Positions 43,465-52,869 of a DNA stretch of 64,000 nt are shown here, one piece after another (within the stretch, counting starts at the first letter, position 1; each line of letters starts with the position of its first letter). The DNA is from Larkinella sp965227735 (lineage in GTDB: Bacteria; Bacteroidota; Bacteroidia; Cytophagales; Spirosomataceae). The notes below the pieces were generated by a model that saw nothing but the letters and a program-made list of their open reading frames with translations, searched no databases and had not been told where the DNA came from. The translations under genes were made by a program, and so were the position numbers. The stretch lies in assembly GCF_965227735.1 (NCBI RefSeq), contig NZ_OZ245776.1, forward strand, positions 682,001 to 746,000. The letters are read 5' to 3'.

Positions 43465-44319
43465 ATGGAAGAAAATATATTAGTACTCGGCGATAAGGAT
43501 ACAGGGAAAACACATTTTGCGGTTCAGCTATTCGGACGGTTGTTCAAATCTCCCAAAGCCAGTTGGAAGCCAAAATCCACACCAGAAAATTTGGAAATCT
43601 TTAAAGCCGGATTCGAGCGGCTTTCCAAAGGCTTGGAAATCGAACATACCCCGTCTGCCTTTCACCAAGATATTGCTTTCTGCGTGGTGAATGGGCAAGG
43701 TACCGAAATTAATTTCACCTATCCTGATTATGCAGGAGAGCAACTTCGAAACTTAGTCACCGAACGTCGTTTGAATGATGCTTGGCAACAACGAGTTACC
43801 CAAAGCACATCCTGGCTTTTGTTGATTAAAATAAATAATATCAAAGAGATTGAAGATATTATCACGCGCGGAATGCCAGAATACGGTGAAATCAGTAAAA
43901 TTCGTGCTAAAGAAAACCAAGATAGCTTTCAAATTGGTGATCAGGCATTTTATACCGAACTCTTACAGATGCTGGTTCGAGTAAAAGAAGCAAGTTTTTT
44001 ATCCCCAAACTATCTGCCCCAATTGACCATCATGCTATCGTGCTGGGACGAATACAAGGCAGCCAATCCCGAAATGCAAGAGCCGGATAAGGCTTTAATG
44101 CAAAAGCTACCCATGTTTCACACCTTCTTGCATGCCAATTGGCCAAATAAAAACTTGACGATCATCGGTTTGTCATCCACCGGCAAAAAACTCGATGAAA
44201 AAATACCCGATGAAGACTACCTGGATTATGGTCCTGAAAAGTTCGGTTACTGGGTCAATGAAAACGGACTGGAGGATACAGACCTGACGGGTATCATTTC
44301 CCTAATACATCATGGATGA
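43465..44319 (+). CDS. TRAFAC-type GTPase, second of the pair
   Basis: This 284-aa protein has G1 GDKDTGKTHF close to the N-terminus (residues 8-17), DYAGEQLRNL as G3 at about residue 90, and an SCWDE in place of the canonical NKxD as G4, a variation seen in this GTPase group. The C-terminus ends in GYWVNENGLEDTDLTG. It overlaps the following GAP1-like gene by eight bases. Two different GTPases in one operon plus a GAP is the defining arrangement of the double-GTPase systems. Confidence 0.8.
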   Translation: MEENILVLGDKDTGKTHFAVQLFGRLFKSPKASWKPKSTPENLEIFKAGFERLSKGLEIEHTPSAFHQDIAFCVVNGQGTEINFTYPDYAGEQLRNLVTERRLNDAWQQRVTQSTSWLLLIKINNIKEIEDIITRGMPEYGEISKIRAKENQDSFQIGDQAFYTELLQMLVRVKEASFLSPNYLPQLTIMLSCWDEYKAANPEMQEPDKALMQKLPMFHTFLHANWPNKNLTIIGLSSTGKKLDEKIPDEDYLDYGPEKFGYWVNENGLEDTDLTGIISLIHHG

Positions 44320-46852
44320 AGGGACATTGATTACCGCAGAACAGTGTTATTTTGGGGAAATGAACCGCGGACATGGATTGTTAAGCGTCAGTTTTGACGA
44401 TAAACGTTTGCTTGCCTTTTTATCAAGGGTGACGGATATGCCTGTTAGCAAGCCGGCAGATGTCAATCCCGGAGTTTTTTACGGTTGTCATACTTATGAA
44501 AGCTTCGTGATTTTCACTAAGACTTTTCCAGATTCGCAAACAAGTCGTTCAGGTATGGTATTTACCCATGCTATAATCGTAGAAGCAAAATCGTTGGCGA
44601 AGCTTTGCAATCTGGAAGCAATTTTTTCTCTGTTTGTAGCTGAGATACCGGCGGTAAAGCCGATTAGGCTTCAATCGTTGCAAATTTCCGAGGCCTCCAC
44701 TCCCTCATTATTAATCAAAGACAGCCAGGACGCGCTTTTGCCAATTCTAGAATTCTTATTATCCGCAAAAGCGGATCAGTACCTCGTTATTCCGTTGGAT
44801 CATCAAATGCCTGCCCTATACATCAGCCTATGGAATACTATAATACCCTCGCTCAGGTACCTGCTCACGTTTCGTTTATCATTTAATCCCAATGATATCC
44901 AGACTGCTAATTACCAGCTTTATTTTACACCAATTGCTTTATTGCCCCGATGGCCACAGAAATTTCTCTACGATAATAATAAATCTGCTCATAACCCTAC
45001 ACCACATTCAATCAAGCTTTTGCTGCAAGATGACGAAGCTGCCCCACTTGCGCTTTTTCTGCAACAATTAAACTATACAATCAATGATTTCAAGAGCTTT
45101 CAGCTTTGCGAATTGGCCTTTACCAATTACGTTAATTTGACGCATATTAGTAATAGTAAATTGCTACAACTTTTGCGGTTGATCATAGTTTTATCGCCTT
45201 CCAAAACAGACGGTGAGCCGATAAAAAAAGCAGTTATCACAAAATTAATTCAACAATTAGATCAGCCTCAGGTCGACAATTTCCTTCTGTTATCGCTTGC
45301 AAATATTGATTTTAAGGCTCTTCACATTTCCCCATCAGTACTAAGCTCAAAAGTGACTTTCATGCTGACTTCCTGGTGGAAGGATGAAAAAGCAGACCTA
45401 TTACAGGAAACGTTACAAAGAAGGTTAGAAACTCAGGAGAGTTCCTGGTGGATCACTGCCATTGACACCAGTGTTGAACAACAGTTCAATAAGATCAGCG
45501 CTGCTGATGCGAAAATGAGCTGGATACTGTGGCAGACAATCGAAAAAGCAATTGCCTATTTTTGGAGATTCATCAAGCGTGACCAATCCGCCGAGAATAA
45601 ATTCATAGACACTCTACCTAAAAAATTGAATAAGCAGGTTAGAGTACAACTGCTGCCATTAGTTAAAAAACAAAACTGGTTTCGACTTCATGCCTCACTT
45701 ATTGTTCAATATCTGCGGCCAGAACAGGCTATAGAAGAACAAATCGCGCTGACCAGCACCGATAAACCATCACTTACAATTATCGCTAACCAATTTTTAC
45801 CGACTGCATTTATTCAGTCCGCCATTACATATAAAAATCAAATACTTATTGAGATTGCCCTGGGCTTGCCGGTCGAGATGTCTGAGCTGGAGCGAGATAT
45901 AGAAGTGGAGAATCCTCAATGGCAGGAATTCATATTAGCAAAGCTAAATCAGGCGGCCAAACAAAAAAGGAGTATCAGCGAGTTTCAATCCATTTTAACA
46001 CGTGTGCTAGACAGTTTAGTTGATGGAGTCCCCATGTCGGACATGCTGCTGTCAGGGTTTGCGGAGACAACCTTAGCCGATTTGAGCAATTATAATCAAC
46101 GGGCAAGTGTCTGGGAAAAACTATCTGTATCTGTTAGGGAAAAGTTTTTAAAAGCGACGGGCAGCTCACTGCTTGAACATTTGATCACTACTGCTGATCT
46201 AGAACCGGTATTGAAAGAGGCAATACTTTCGCTCAATATCGCAGAAGATTATATGCGCAGCCATGCTAAAAGCTGGCAAGATATTCTGCGTATTTTTGAA
46301 CTTTTCCCTTCATTACCCGAACAATTTCTTATCGATCATATAAATTATTCGCGTCAGATCGATACGAATGTCAATGCAATCCGCCTAGGGAATCTGATCA
46401 AGCGAAATAACTGGCGCAATTGCGCAACAGTAGTTTATCAAAAGGCGGGCTATAACGACAGCTATAAACCGGCTCTAAGCCAATGCTTGGACCTACTGGA
46501 TCTTTGGAAAAGATTAAAAGTCAAATATACCTTTTCTAATATGCCAGGAACTTGGTCTATGACCGAGTTGGAGTGGTTATCTCATTTTGAGAATTTGTGT
46601 AGTGAAATTTATGAAGAAGAAACCGAGATCCGGATCATTTGGAAGAAAGCTGGAGGTGACTTAGCAGAATTAAGAAATAAAGAAAGTGCAAAGGTGATCT
46701 GGCATTATGCCTTGCAAGATTTGAAAAAAGGGAAAATGAAAAGCATAACTTTTGAAAAACTTGTACAGGAAATGATAATCAACGTGCCTGCCAAACGCGA
46801 ACAACTCCGAATACTACTTAGTGAGCTGAGCGCGATAACCACTATTAGATAA
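44312..46852 (+). CDS. GAP1-like GTPase-associated protein
   Basis: This 846-aa protein opens with the GAP1-N signature ITAEQCYFGEMNRGHGLL and GVFYGCHTYESFVIFTKTFPD, followed by a middle domain and a long helical C-terminal region (GAP1-M and GAP1-C in the published scheme; the boundaries at about 140 and 260 are approximate). These proteins are predicted to regulate the adjacent GTPases, with the C-terminal part acting as an adaptor. The start overlaps the second GTPase gene by eight bases, and it is separated from the next gene by a single base. The match is by remembered family features. Confidence 0.78.
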   Translation: MDEGTLITAEQCYFGEMNRGHGLLSVSFDDKRLLAFLSRVTDMPVSKPADVNPGVFYGCHTYESFVIFTKTFPDSQTSRSGMVFTHAIIVEAKSLAKLCNLEAIFSLFVAEIPAVKPIRLQSLQISEASTPSLLIKDSQDALLPILEFLLSAKADQYLVIPLDHQMPALYISLWNTIIPSLRYLLTFRLSFNPNDIQTANYQLYFTPIALLPRWPQKFLYDNNKSAHNPTPHSIKLLLQDDEAAPLALFLQQLNYTINDFKSFQLCELAFTNYVNLTHISNSKLLQLLRLIIVLSPSKTDGEPIKKAVITKLIQQLDQPQVDNFLLLSLANIDFKALHISPSVLSSKVTFMLTSWWKDEKADLLQETLQRRLETQESSWWITAIDTSVEQQFNKISAADAKMSWILWQTIEKAIAYFWRFIKRDQSAENKFIDTLPKKLNKQVRVQLLPLVKKQNWFRLHASLIVQYLRPEQAIEEQIALTSTDKPSLTIIANQFLPTAFIQSAITYKNQILIEIALGLPVEMSELERDIEVENPQWQEFILAKLNQAAKQKRSISEFQSILTRVLDSLVDGVPMSDMLLSGFAETTLADLSNYNQRASVWEKLSVSVREKFLKATGSSLLEHLITTADLEPVLKEAILSLNIAEDYMRSHAKSWQDILRIFELFPSLPEQFLIDHINYSRQIDTNVNAIRLGNLIKRNNWRNCATVVYQKAGYNDSYKPALSQCLDLLDLWKRLKVKYTFSNMPGTWSMTELEWLSHFENLCSEIYEEETEIRIIWKKAGGDLAELRNKESAKVIWHYALQDLKKGKMKSITFEKLVQEMIINVPAKREQLRILLSELSAITTIR

Positions 46853-46853
46853 A

Positions 46854-48005
46854 ATGGATCTAACAAGTATTATCAAAGATGGTTCCATTATGGAATCCCT
46901 TGAAAACTATGCCAAAGCCGACCAACTGGTGGGAAGCGGAGTAGTAGATGCCGAACCTCAAATAGAGCAAAGGTTTCATAGCAGCTCTCAGTTTTGGCGT
47001 CGAGTGATCAATGCGCCGGAAAATTATTGGAATAGATCATTGCAATTTTACAAGTTTGCTTTTTCAGATTGGGTGCCACGCGTTCCTGGCCTTGGATTTA
47101 CGCGCGGAGCTAGAATAATTAGTCGTCAACTAAGTAATACTACTCCCTTAAACATTGATCGACGCATTTACAGGCCTAATGATAAATCAGGTTTTGTATT
47201 GAGCGGGGCCGGAAGTTTAAAACTTCCGCCCGATTATGATGGCTATTCATTAGCTTGTATTACTTCATCTTCTATTAGTTCTGAAGGTATACCGTTGCTT
47301 ATCAGTCCTGAAGTTGCCTCTCACCATCACTTTAAAAATGGCGATCTGCTGAAATCTGTTCAAGGGGTCTGGCAAAAAATGACAATCGATTGGGTTAAAC
47401 ATTTTGCTATCACCGACCTGTTGCCCCGTGGATATCTTGTGGTGAGACATCCTAATCAGGTAAAGAAAGCGAACCGGTTTTCAGATCTTTATTATGATCC
47501 CTGTTCCATCATGGAATATGAACAGGATGATACACTGAAATGGGACTATGTATTTTGTAATGTTCCGGTCAGTGGTAAGAATCAGCAAAAAGGCATTCAG
47601 GATTTTTTCGAGGACTATCGAACTATGGAAGGCATTCACGGCAAATATTTAATTAATCCAGATGTTGGCGAGCCACTATTTGATACGGTATATCAAACGC
47701 CAGCCGATCTTAAATCCGACTATGCTAGGGCACAATTAGCGTTAATTAAGGAGAGGATGAACCAAACGGCCGTTGAGAACCTGAGGGTTGATCAGCTGAC
47801 TGCTAAAATTGCCGCAGCTTATCAAGATCCCTACAGCCTGCGCGTCTTTGCCCAGAAATGTGGAATAAACATGGGCTTGATTATAGAAGATGCCCCAGTA
47901 AAAATGGCGGTGCAGATTGTTCATCTATCCATCACATCCAATTTGCTATTAGAACTTACGCAAAGATTATTAATCGAACAATCCGATATTTATGAGCTGG
48001 AATAA
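46854..48005 (+). CDS. Unassigned protein with a C-terminal EAD-like domain
   Basis: This 383-aa protein has an unrecognised alpha/beta N-terminal part (1-290), which contains several aromatic-rich stretches and conserved-looking YDPCSIMEYEQDD. The last ~80 residues (VENLRVDQLTAKIAAAYQDP, FAQKCGINMGLIIEDAP, LLLELTQRLLIEQSD) resemble the effector-associated domain EAD1. EADs are adaptor modules that pair homotypically. Here the likely partner is the EAD at the N-terminus of the protease encoded next, whose gene overlaps this one by 14 bases. The N-terminal part may be a target-binding or effector domain. Confidence 0.65.
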   Translation: MDLTSIIKDGSIMESLENYAKADQLVGSGVVDAEPQIEQRFHSSSQFWRRVINAPENYWNRSLQFYKFAFSDWVPRVPGLGFTRGARIISRQLSNTTPLNIDRRIYRPNDKSGFVLSGAGSLKLPPDYDGYSLACITSSSISSEGIPLLISPEVASHHHFKNGDLLKSVQGVWQKMTIDWVKHFAITDLLPRGYLVVRHPNQVKKANRFSDLYYDPCSIMEYEQDDTLKWDYVFCNVPVSGKNQQKGIQDFFEDYRTMEGIHGKYLINPDVGEPLFDTVYQTPADLKSDYARAQLALIKERMNQTAVENLRVDQLTAKIAAAYQDPYSLRVFAQKCGINMGLIIEDAPVKMAVQIVHLSITSNLLLELTQRLLIEQSDIYELE

Positions 48006-48984
48006 AAACCTTACTCAATTAAATGATGCCCTTAGTATACTATTACCCTTCAAAGAAGATGTTTTACCTTTTCTGGCACAAGCCGGCATCAATGTCAGCC
48101 AGATCAGGTTTGATTCAAAATCTGCAAATCTTTGGTTCAGTATACTTGATACTGCTGACCGGAACGGAAAATTAGAGGCATTAGTCAATGCATTAATAGC
48201 AGCCTTTCCAGAAAACCCCTATTTGATATCATATAAATCAAATGCTCTATATGATCTTGGAGTTGACATTAAAACGGCTCCTTGGCATAGAACTCTTCCG
48301 GATGCGCAATTCGAGAAGATACTTGGAAATACTTCCACTTTATTACCTATTCATTTTTTAACAGAAGGTATCGAGGCAGCTAAATGTGTAGTGAGAATTG
48401 TGCTTCCAACAGCCAAAGGCACACGGCTAGGGACCGGATTTTTAATTGATTCAAATTTGATAGTGACCAATAACCACGTAATATCTAATGAACACGATGC
48501 CAGCAATGCGGCTATCGAATTTGATTATGAAGAGATAAAACCCGGACATCTTAAAGAAGTAAGGGCTTTTAAACTGTCTCCGCAGTCTATATTTCTTACT
48601 TCTGAAGCTGATGACTGGACTATTGTAAAGATTGATGGAGATGCAAATAAAGAATTTGGTTCTTTGAAGTTACAGGCTGAGTCATTACAAATAGGCTCCT
48701 TTGTCAATATCATTCAGCATCCCGGAGGCCGTTATAAGCAAATAGGATTGTACCGAAACATCGTAACCTATGCGGATGACCGTACGATCCAGTACCTGAC
48801 CGATACTGAGCCAGGCTCCTCAGGGTCGCCAGTATTTAATAGTAAGTGGGAGGTAGTAGCCTTACACAACAGTTCCGGTACTGCGAAAGAAACCGTTAGT
48901 TCCAATGTTTACTTACGCAACCAAGGCATTAACATAGAAAAAATTATAGTAGCTTTAAAAGAGATCCAGCCAGACAAATTTTGA
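47992..48984 (+). CDS. EAD-trypsin-like serine protease, probable effector
   Basis: This 330-aa protein has an EAD1-like N-terminal domain (1-85, LNDALSILLPF, FLAQAGINVSQIRF, WFSILDTADRNGKLEALVNALIAAFPENP) and a trypsin-like domain (about 130-325). The triad is His162 (TNNHVI), Asp208 (EADDWTIVKI) and Ser277 (PGSSGSP). Such EAD-protease fusions are predicted effectors of the GTPase, MoxR and STAND conflict systems, triggered when the EADs cluster. No signal peptide is present, so cleavage would be of cytoplasmic proteins, consistent with cell suicide or inactivation of an invader protein. It is the last gene of the coupled run beginning at 41217. Confidence 0.85.
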   Translation: MSWNKNLTQLNDALSILLPFKEDVLPFLAQAGINVSQIRFDSKSANLWFSILDTADRNGKLEALVNALIAAFPENPYLISYKSNALYDLGVDIKTAPWHRTLPDAQFEKILGNTSTLLPIHFLTEGIEAAKCVVRIVLPTAKGTRLGTGFLIDSNLIVTNNHVISNEHDASNAAIEFDYEEIKPGHLKEVRAFKLSPQSIFLTSEADDWTIVKIDGDANKEFGSLKLQAESLQIGSFVNIIQHPGGRYKQIGLYRNIVTYADDRTIQYLTDTEPGSSGSPVFNSKWEVVALHNSSGTAKETVSSNVYLRNQGINIEKIIVALKEIQPDKF

Positions 48985-49155
48985 TTAACAATCTTTAGCT
49001 CTCGAAAAACGATTAAGTTGACTGGAATATTATTATGACCAAAAACAAAGTACAATGCAGTAAGTAAATGACCGCCTATATTTAAAGAGGCCATCTTTAG
49101 TATAGAAAATAATATTTTTCAAGTCAAAAACGCCACATGTAAAAACTTAAATAAT

Positions 49156-51129
49156 ATGGAAAGCAATAATTTTGATTCATTTGATCCACTAAAGTATAAG
49201 TCAGTTGCAGATACTGAGGCAGCGACAAAAGCATTAAGAAGAGAGATAAAGGAAATTTTAGGTTCATATGTTGGCTGGTATGATCCATTTAGTGAATTAA
49301 TTCAGAATGCACTTGATTCAGTTGAATCAAGAAAGAAAAAGAATGAAATAAATTATGAGCCTAAAATTCGTATAATTATAAATCTTCAAAAACAAAATAT
49401 AACAGTAACTGACAATGGAATGGGCTTAAATAAGTCTGAGTTTAACCAGTTTTTGATTCCATTTTATTCTTTTAAATCAGGCGAGACTAGGGGACATAAA
49501 GGTGTTGGTGCTACATATCTTGCATATGGTTTTAACTATATTCAAATCGCGGCCAAATCAGATGATTTTTCAGTATGTGGCAAAATGATTAATGCGAGGA
49601 ATTGGCTATTTGACGAAAATCCATCTGGAAATCCTGAGGTAGAACATGACAATAGCGGCCCGAATGATAATGAATTCAGTAGTTTTAGTCAAGGCGTATC
49701 AGTAACGTTACATGTCGATTCGACAACACATCCTAAAGATTTAACATGGATTGGTATTACCTCAGCAGCCTCCTGGTTTTCTGTCCTTTCTATCAAAACC
49801 GGCCTAGGAGCCATTTTTGAAAATAAAGGAATCGAAATCTATTTAGAAATTATAGACCCAAATGATGTATCAGACACATTGATAAAGAAAGGTATAAGTT
49901 ATTTATACACCGAATATTTACCTAATGTAAAAAGATCCATTAGGATAAGAGATTTGCAACAAAAGACTGATGAATACTATAAGAAGAAGGGATTACAGGC
50001 TAGGTTACCAAGCGCTCTCCAAAATTTTGATTGTATTTTTGAATATTGGAAGACAGATGAGATAAATAATATTATTGAATTAGACGAAGATGATAATGCT
50101 ATTATGCGAAAGCATATGCCAACTATTTATTGTGGCTATACATATTCAGCCCGTATTTTTTCAGATTTCAATGATTCCTTGGGTTTAAGATCAAATTATA
50201 AAATTATTAGCGGAGGGTTTCAAATCGCTTCAAATAATATGCCACAAGGCGAAATATTTACCATTCCTCTCCAACGTTATATAGGAAGACAAAATCAAAT
50301 TCATTTTTTACTTCATTTTGTTAATTATAGTCCTGATTTGGGTAGGAAGGGTTATAAGAAAGATATTGTTGATTTTTGCAAAAATGTTACTGAGAAAATA
50401 AGTACAAAATTTTTAAATAAATTTAAGCCGTATCTAAAACCATCCACAGGAACTGTGACAGATATAATAAAAAGTAAGAAAATATCTGATTGGAAAAATG
50501 AGATGAATATTTATGAAGAAAAAAACCCTCTAAATTTGTTAAATGATAAGTTTTTTCTACCTACAAGAAAAATAGGGATTACATCTAAACCAACTCGTGA
50601 ACAAGATGTAATAGCGTTATTTAATCAGCTAATTGCTGGAGGTGTTATTCGGGGTATTAGGTTAATGTCAACAAATGAGCGATTTACTTATGACGGTCTT
50701 TATAAGATTATAATTGATAAACCTGTACAACATCATATATATGAATTTAATGAAAACCCTTTAGGAATTTTATCTGAAAAATTTAGTGAGAATGATCTTC
50801 CATTTTACTCTAATCCGGAAATATTAGAATACAAATATTCATTAGATGGCCTTATTGAAGATATCTCTGATGAAACAAAAAACTCTAATGATATAAGCTT
50901 GGTGATTGTTTGGGAGACAGGTAATCTTTATAAAGGCAACTTTCATATTACCTCCTTATTGGACGATTATAATATTCATTATCGCCATTATCATGGTGTA
51001 ACACATGTTGTAACCAATGTTACAACTGATCAAAAAGAAATGGATTTAATAGTTTTGTCAGAACTTATTTCATTTTTAAATGATCCTACTTTAGAGATAG
51101 AAAATCAAAGGAGAAAATATGAAGAGTAA
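49156..51129 (+). CDS. GHKL ATPase (MORC/HATPase-like), island cargo
   Basis: This 657-aa protein has a GHKL ATP-binding domain in the first ~200 residues: N-box ELIQNALDSVES (47-58), G1 DNGMGL (86-91) and G2 HKGVGATYL (114-122). A second S5-like region follows and the last ~200 residues are unassigned. There is no kinase H-box, so it is a molecular machine of the MORC/Hsp90/GyrB fold rather than a sensor kinase. It lies 171 bp after the EAD-protease gene, is far more AT-rich than that operon, and probably has its own promoter. MORC-like ATPases occur in anti-phage loci; the role here is inferred. Confidence 0.75.
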   Translation: MESNNFDSFDPLKYKSVADTEAATKALRREIKEILGSYVGWYDPFSELIQNALDSVESRKKKNEINYEPKIRIIINLQKQNITVTDNGMGLNKSEFNQFLIPFYSFKSGETRGHKGVGATYLAYGFNYIQIAAKSDDFSVCGKMINARNWLFDENPSGNPEVEHDNSGPNDNEFSSFSQGVSVTLHVDSTTHPKDLTWIGITSAASWFSVLSIKTGLGAIFENKGIEIYLEIIDPNDVSDTLIKKGISYLYTEYLPNVKRSIRIRDLQQKTDEYYKKKGLQARLPSALQNFDCIFEYWKTDEINNIIELDEDDNAIMRKHMPTIYCGYTYSARIFSDFNDSLGLRSNYKIISGGFQIASNNMPQGEIFTIPLQRYIGRQNQIHFLLHFVNYSPDLGRKGYKKDIVDFCKNVTEKISTKFLNKFKPYLKPSTGTVTDIIKSKKISDWKNEMNIYEEKNPLNLLNDKFFLPTRKIGITSKPTREQDVIALFNQLIAGGVIRGIRLMSTNERFTYDGLYKIIIDKPVQHHIYEFNENPLGILSEKFSENDLPFYSNPEILEYKYSLDGLIEDISDETKNSNDISLVIVWETGNLYKGNFHITSLLDDYNIHYRHYHGVTHVVTNVTTDQKEMDLIVLSELISFLNDPTLEIENQRRKYEE

Positions 51130-51140
51130 TCACATATACT

Positions 51141-51368
51141 TTATTGAACTATAGGATACCCCAACTTTCTACATTTGCAGGTTTCGACCAATAACCGAAT
51201 TCCGGTTGCTACGCTTGTCCAGGCGGCATCTCGGTCATTCCAGGCAGTAATTGGTTTCATGTCTTTAGGGAATCCTTGTAGTTTGCTAAAGGGCGTACTT
51301 TGCCAATCACACGCCCGTAATAGAATAGGAATGATTGTAGTCTCACCTTGCTCGTGCCGCTCTAAAGC
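51141..51368 (-). pseudogene. Remnant of a TIR-domain protein
   Basis: Read on the minus strand, a 75-codon open stretch encodes the C-terminal half of a TIR domain: ALERHEQGETTIIPILLRACDW, TPFSKLQGFPKDMKPITAW and NDRDAAWTSVATGIRLLV. These correspond to the box 2-3 region and the closing helix of bacterial TIR effectors. There is no start codon, and a stop immediately precedes ALERHE, so the N-terminus with the catalytic Glu is gone. It is convergent with the GHKL gene. TIR proteins cleave NAD+ or make cyclic signals in anti-phage defence; this copy is dead. Confidence 0.7.
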
Positions 51369-51941
51369 TTAATGCATATAAGGAGCAGCGCCTGGAATTT
51401 TACTAAGCGCTGCTGCGTAAAAATGTCAATCTATTAACTTCATCAGCCGATTAATCCCGGTTTGCTGTTTACCTTGTAACTTGGCTGCCAATCATCACCA
51501 GATTCTTAGCCATTGGACGATTTGCCGATTCAGCTCGCTGGGGAGGGGAATCTTCTTGCCTGTGTTAGCCTAAGGCCGATGCCTGCGCTGTATATTGCAA
51601 TAACTATTTTCAACTTCAGGCGGCTTATTAGGCTGGGAAAAGAATCGAAAAATGTAAGTGATTTTTCATAACGCCCCGGAAACTAACCATCACCAGCATT
51701 CCCAGTCCGACGGCTTTGCTGCGCGACCGTTTTCGGGCTAAAAAGCAGCGCAAATACCGCCTGCCATCGCTCTCGTCGATTTTATTTAAACTAATAACAA
51801 TTGGGAATAAATGCTTCTTCGTTACAAACCTGTAATGGGCATTCCTGGTTTGTTACTCTCTTTCCATGATAAGTGTTACAAACCTTTAAAGAAAACATCC
51901 AGCATAATATAGTCATAAAATGTAATATCGAAATATTTTTA
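51369..51941. other. Non-coding, decayed stretch after the TIR remnant
   Basis: I find no intact gene or clear RNA in this 573-bp region. Its composition is close to the backbone, unlike both neighbours, so it may hold further decayed coding sequence that I cannot identify. Confidence 0.45.
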
Positions 51942-52766
51942 TTATACACTTGGCGAAATTTTTACACTTACCTTTAATTCTCCTTGATTATCACCTTGCT
52001 CACTGTCATTAATTTGAAATATTAAATACCCACTTTCCTTTGCAATAAATTCATTTTTTGATCCTACTGCAATCCAGGAATCATTGTTACCAATTCTATA
52101 CATTAAAACACCAAAATTAAATTCTGATACAATCCTGTAGCTGTTACTAATAGGAAGACCTAAAACTCCTGATTCTATACCATTAGGCCCTGAAGCACCA
52201 GTAAATTTACCCAGTTCTATTACTCCAGTAGCTTCTAAAGAAACTTTGTCATTTTTATGAACAAAGAGTTTGGTTATATAAATACCTCGTATTTTAAAAT
52301 TACTTTTAATCACATATCTATTATTTTCTTTATTTAATGATGCTAATATAAGTAGAAGGGAATCTCTTTCGTTTTTAATACGTTCTGTTTGATCTAACAA
52401 AATCTTCTTCACTTCCATTTTAGCACTATCGGCTCTCATTTTCTCTTGAAAACTTTTTTCCTTCTGAGCAAGGGCCATTTCTTTTTCGTTTACTGCCTTT
52501 TCCTTATCTATATATTGAAGAAATGCTATTATTAAAGCAATTACAGCTGTAAGTGCAGAAATTGAACTAGAAAAGAAATTACCCCATGCATGAATTACAT
52601 GTACTTTTTCATTAGTTATCTCATTTTTAATCTGTTTTGATATTAAGCTATTAGTTATAACAATCTTGCCTTGTATCGTTGCGTTTCCAGCAAAAATTGA
52701 TTTTGCTCCATTCGAGCTTTTTTTTAACCCTAACATCATCTTTATCCTTCTTCTTAAGCAACTCAT
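51942..52766 (-). CDS. Membrane-anchored protein with a LecA-like domain
   Basis: This 274-aa protein has a single transmembrane helix at about 67-87 (SSISALTAVIALIIAFLQYI), then a long charged coiled coil (about 90-145). The C-terminal beta domain (about 160-274) has the rhythm of PA-I/LecA-like galactose-binding proteins: GKFTGASGPNGI, VLMYRIGNNDSWIAVG, KESGYLIFQINDS and a final DNQGELKVSV. It could present a lectin-like module at the cell surface or sense sugars. The match is by pattern. It is strongly AT-rich and is transcribed alone. Confidence 0.6.
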   Translation of the reverse strand: MSCLRRRIKMMLGLKKSSNGAKSIFAGNATIQGKIVITNSLISKQIKNEITNEKVHVIHAWGNFFSSSISALTAVIALIIAFLQYIDKEKAVNEKEMALAQKEKSFQEKMRADSAKMEVKKILLDQTERIKNERDSLLLILASLNKENNRYVIKSNFKIRGIYITKLFVHKNDKVSLEATGVIELGKFTGASGPNGIESGVLGLPISNSYRIVSEFNFGVLMYRIGNNDSWIAVGSKNEFIAKESGYLIFQINDSEQGDNQGELKVSVKISPSV

Positions 52767-52869
52767 TTCGATATTTTAAGATCTTATAATATATATTATA
52801 ATTACAATTTTAATAACATAAATAATTATGCAGAATTAACCTGGGTATTATTCAGTGTATTTTTGGTAA

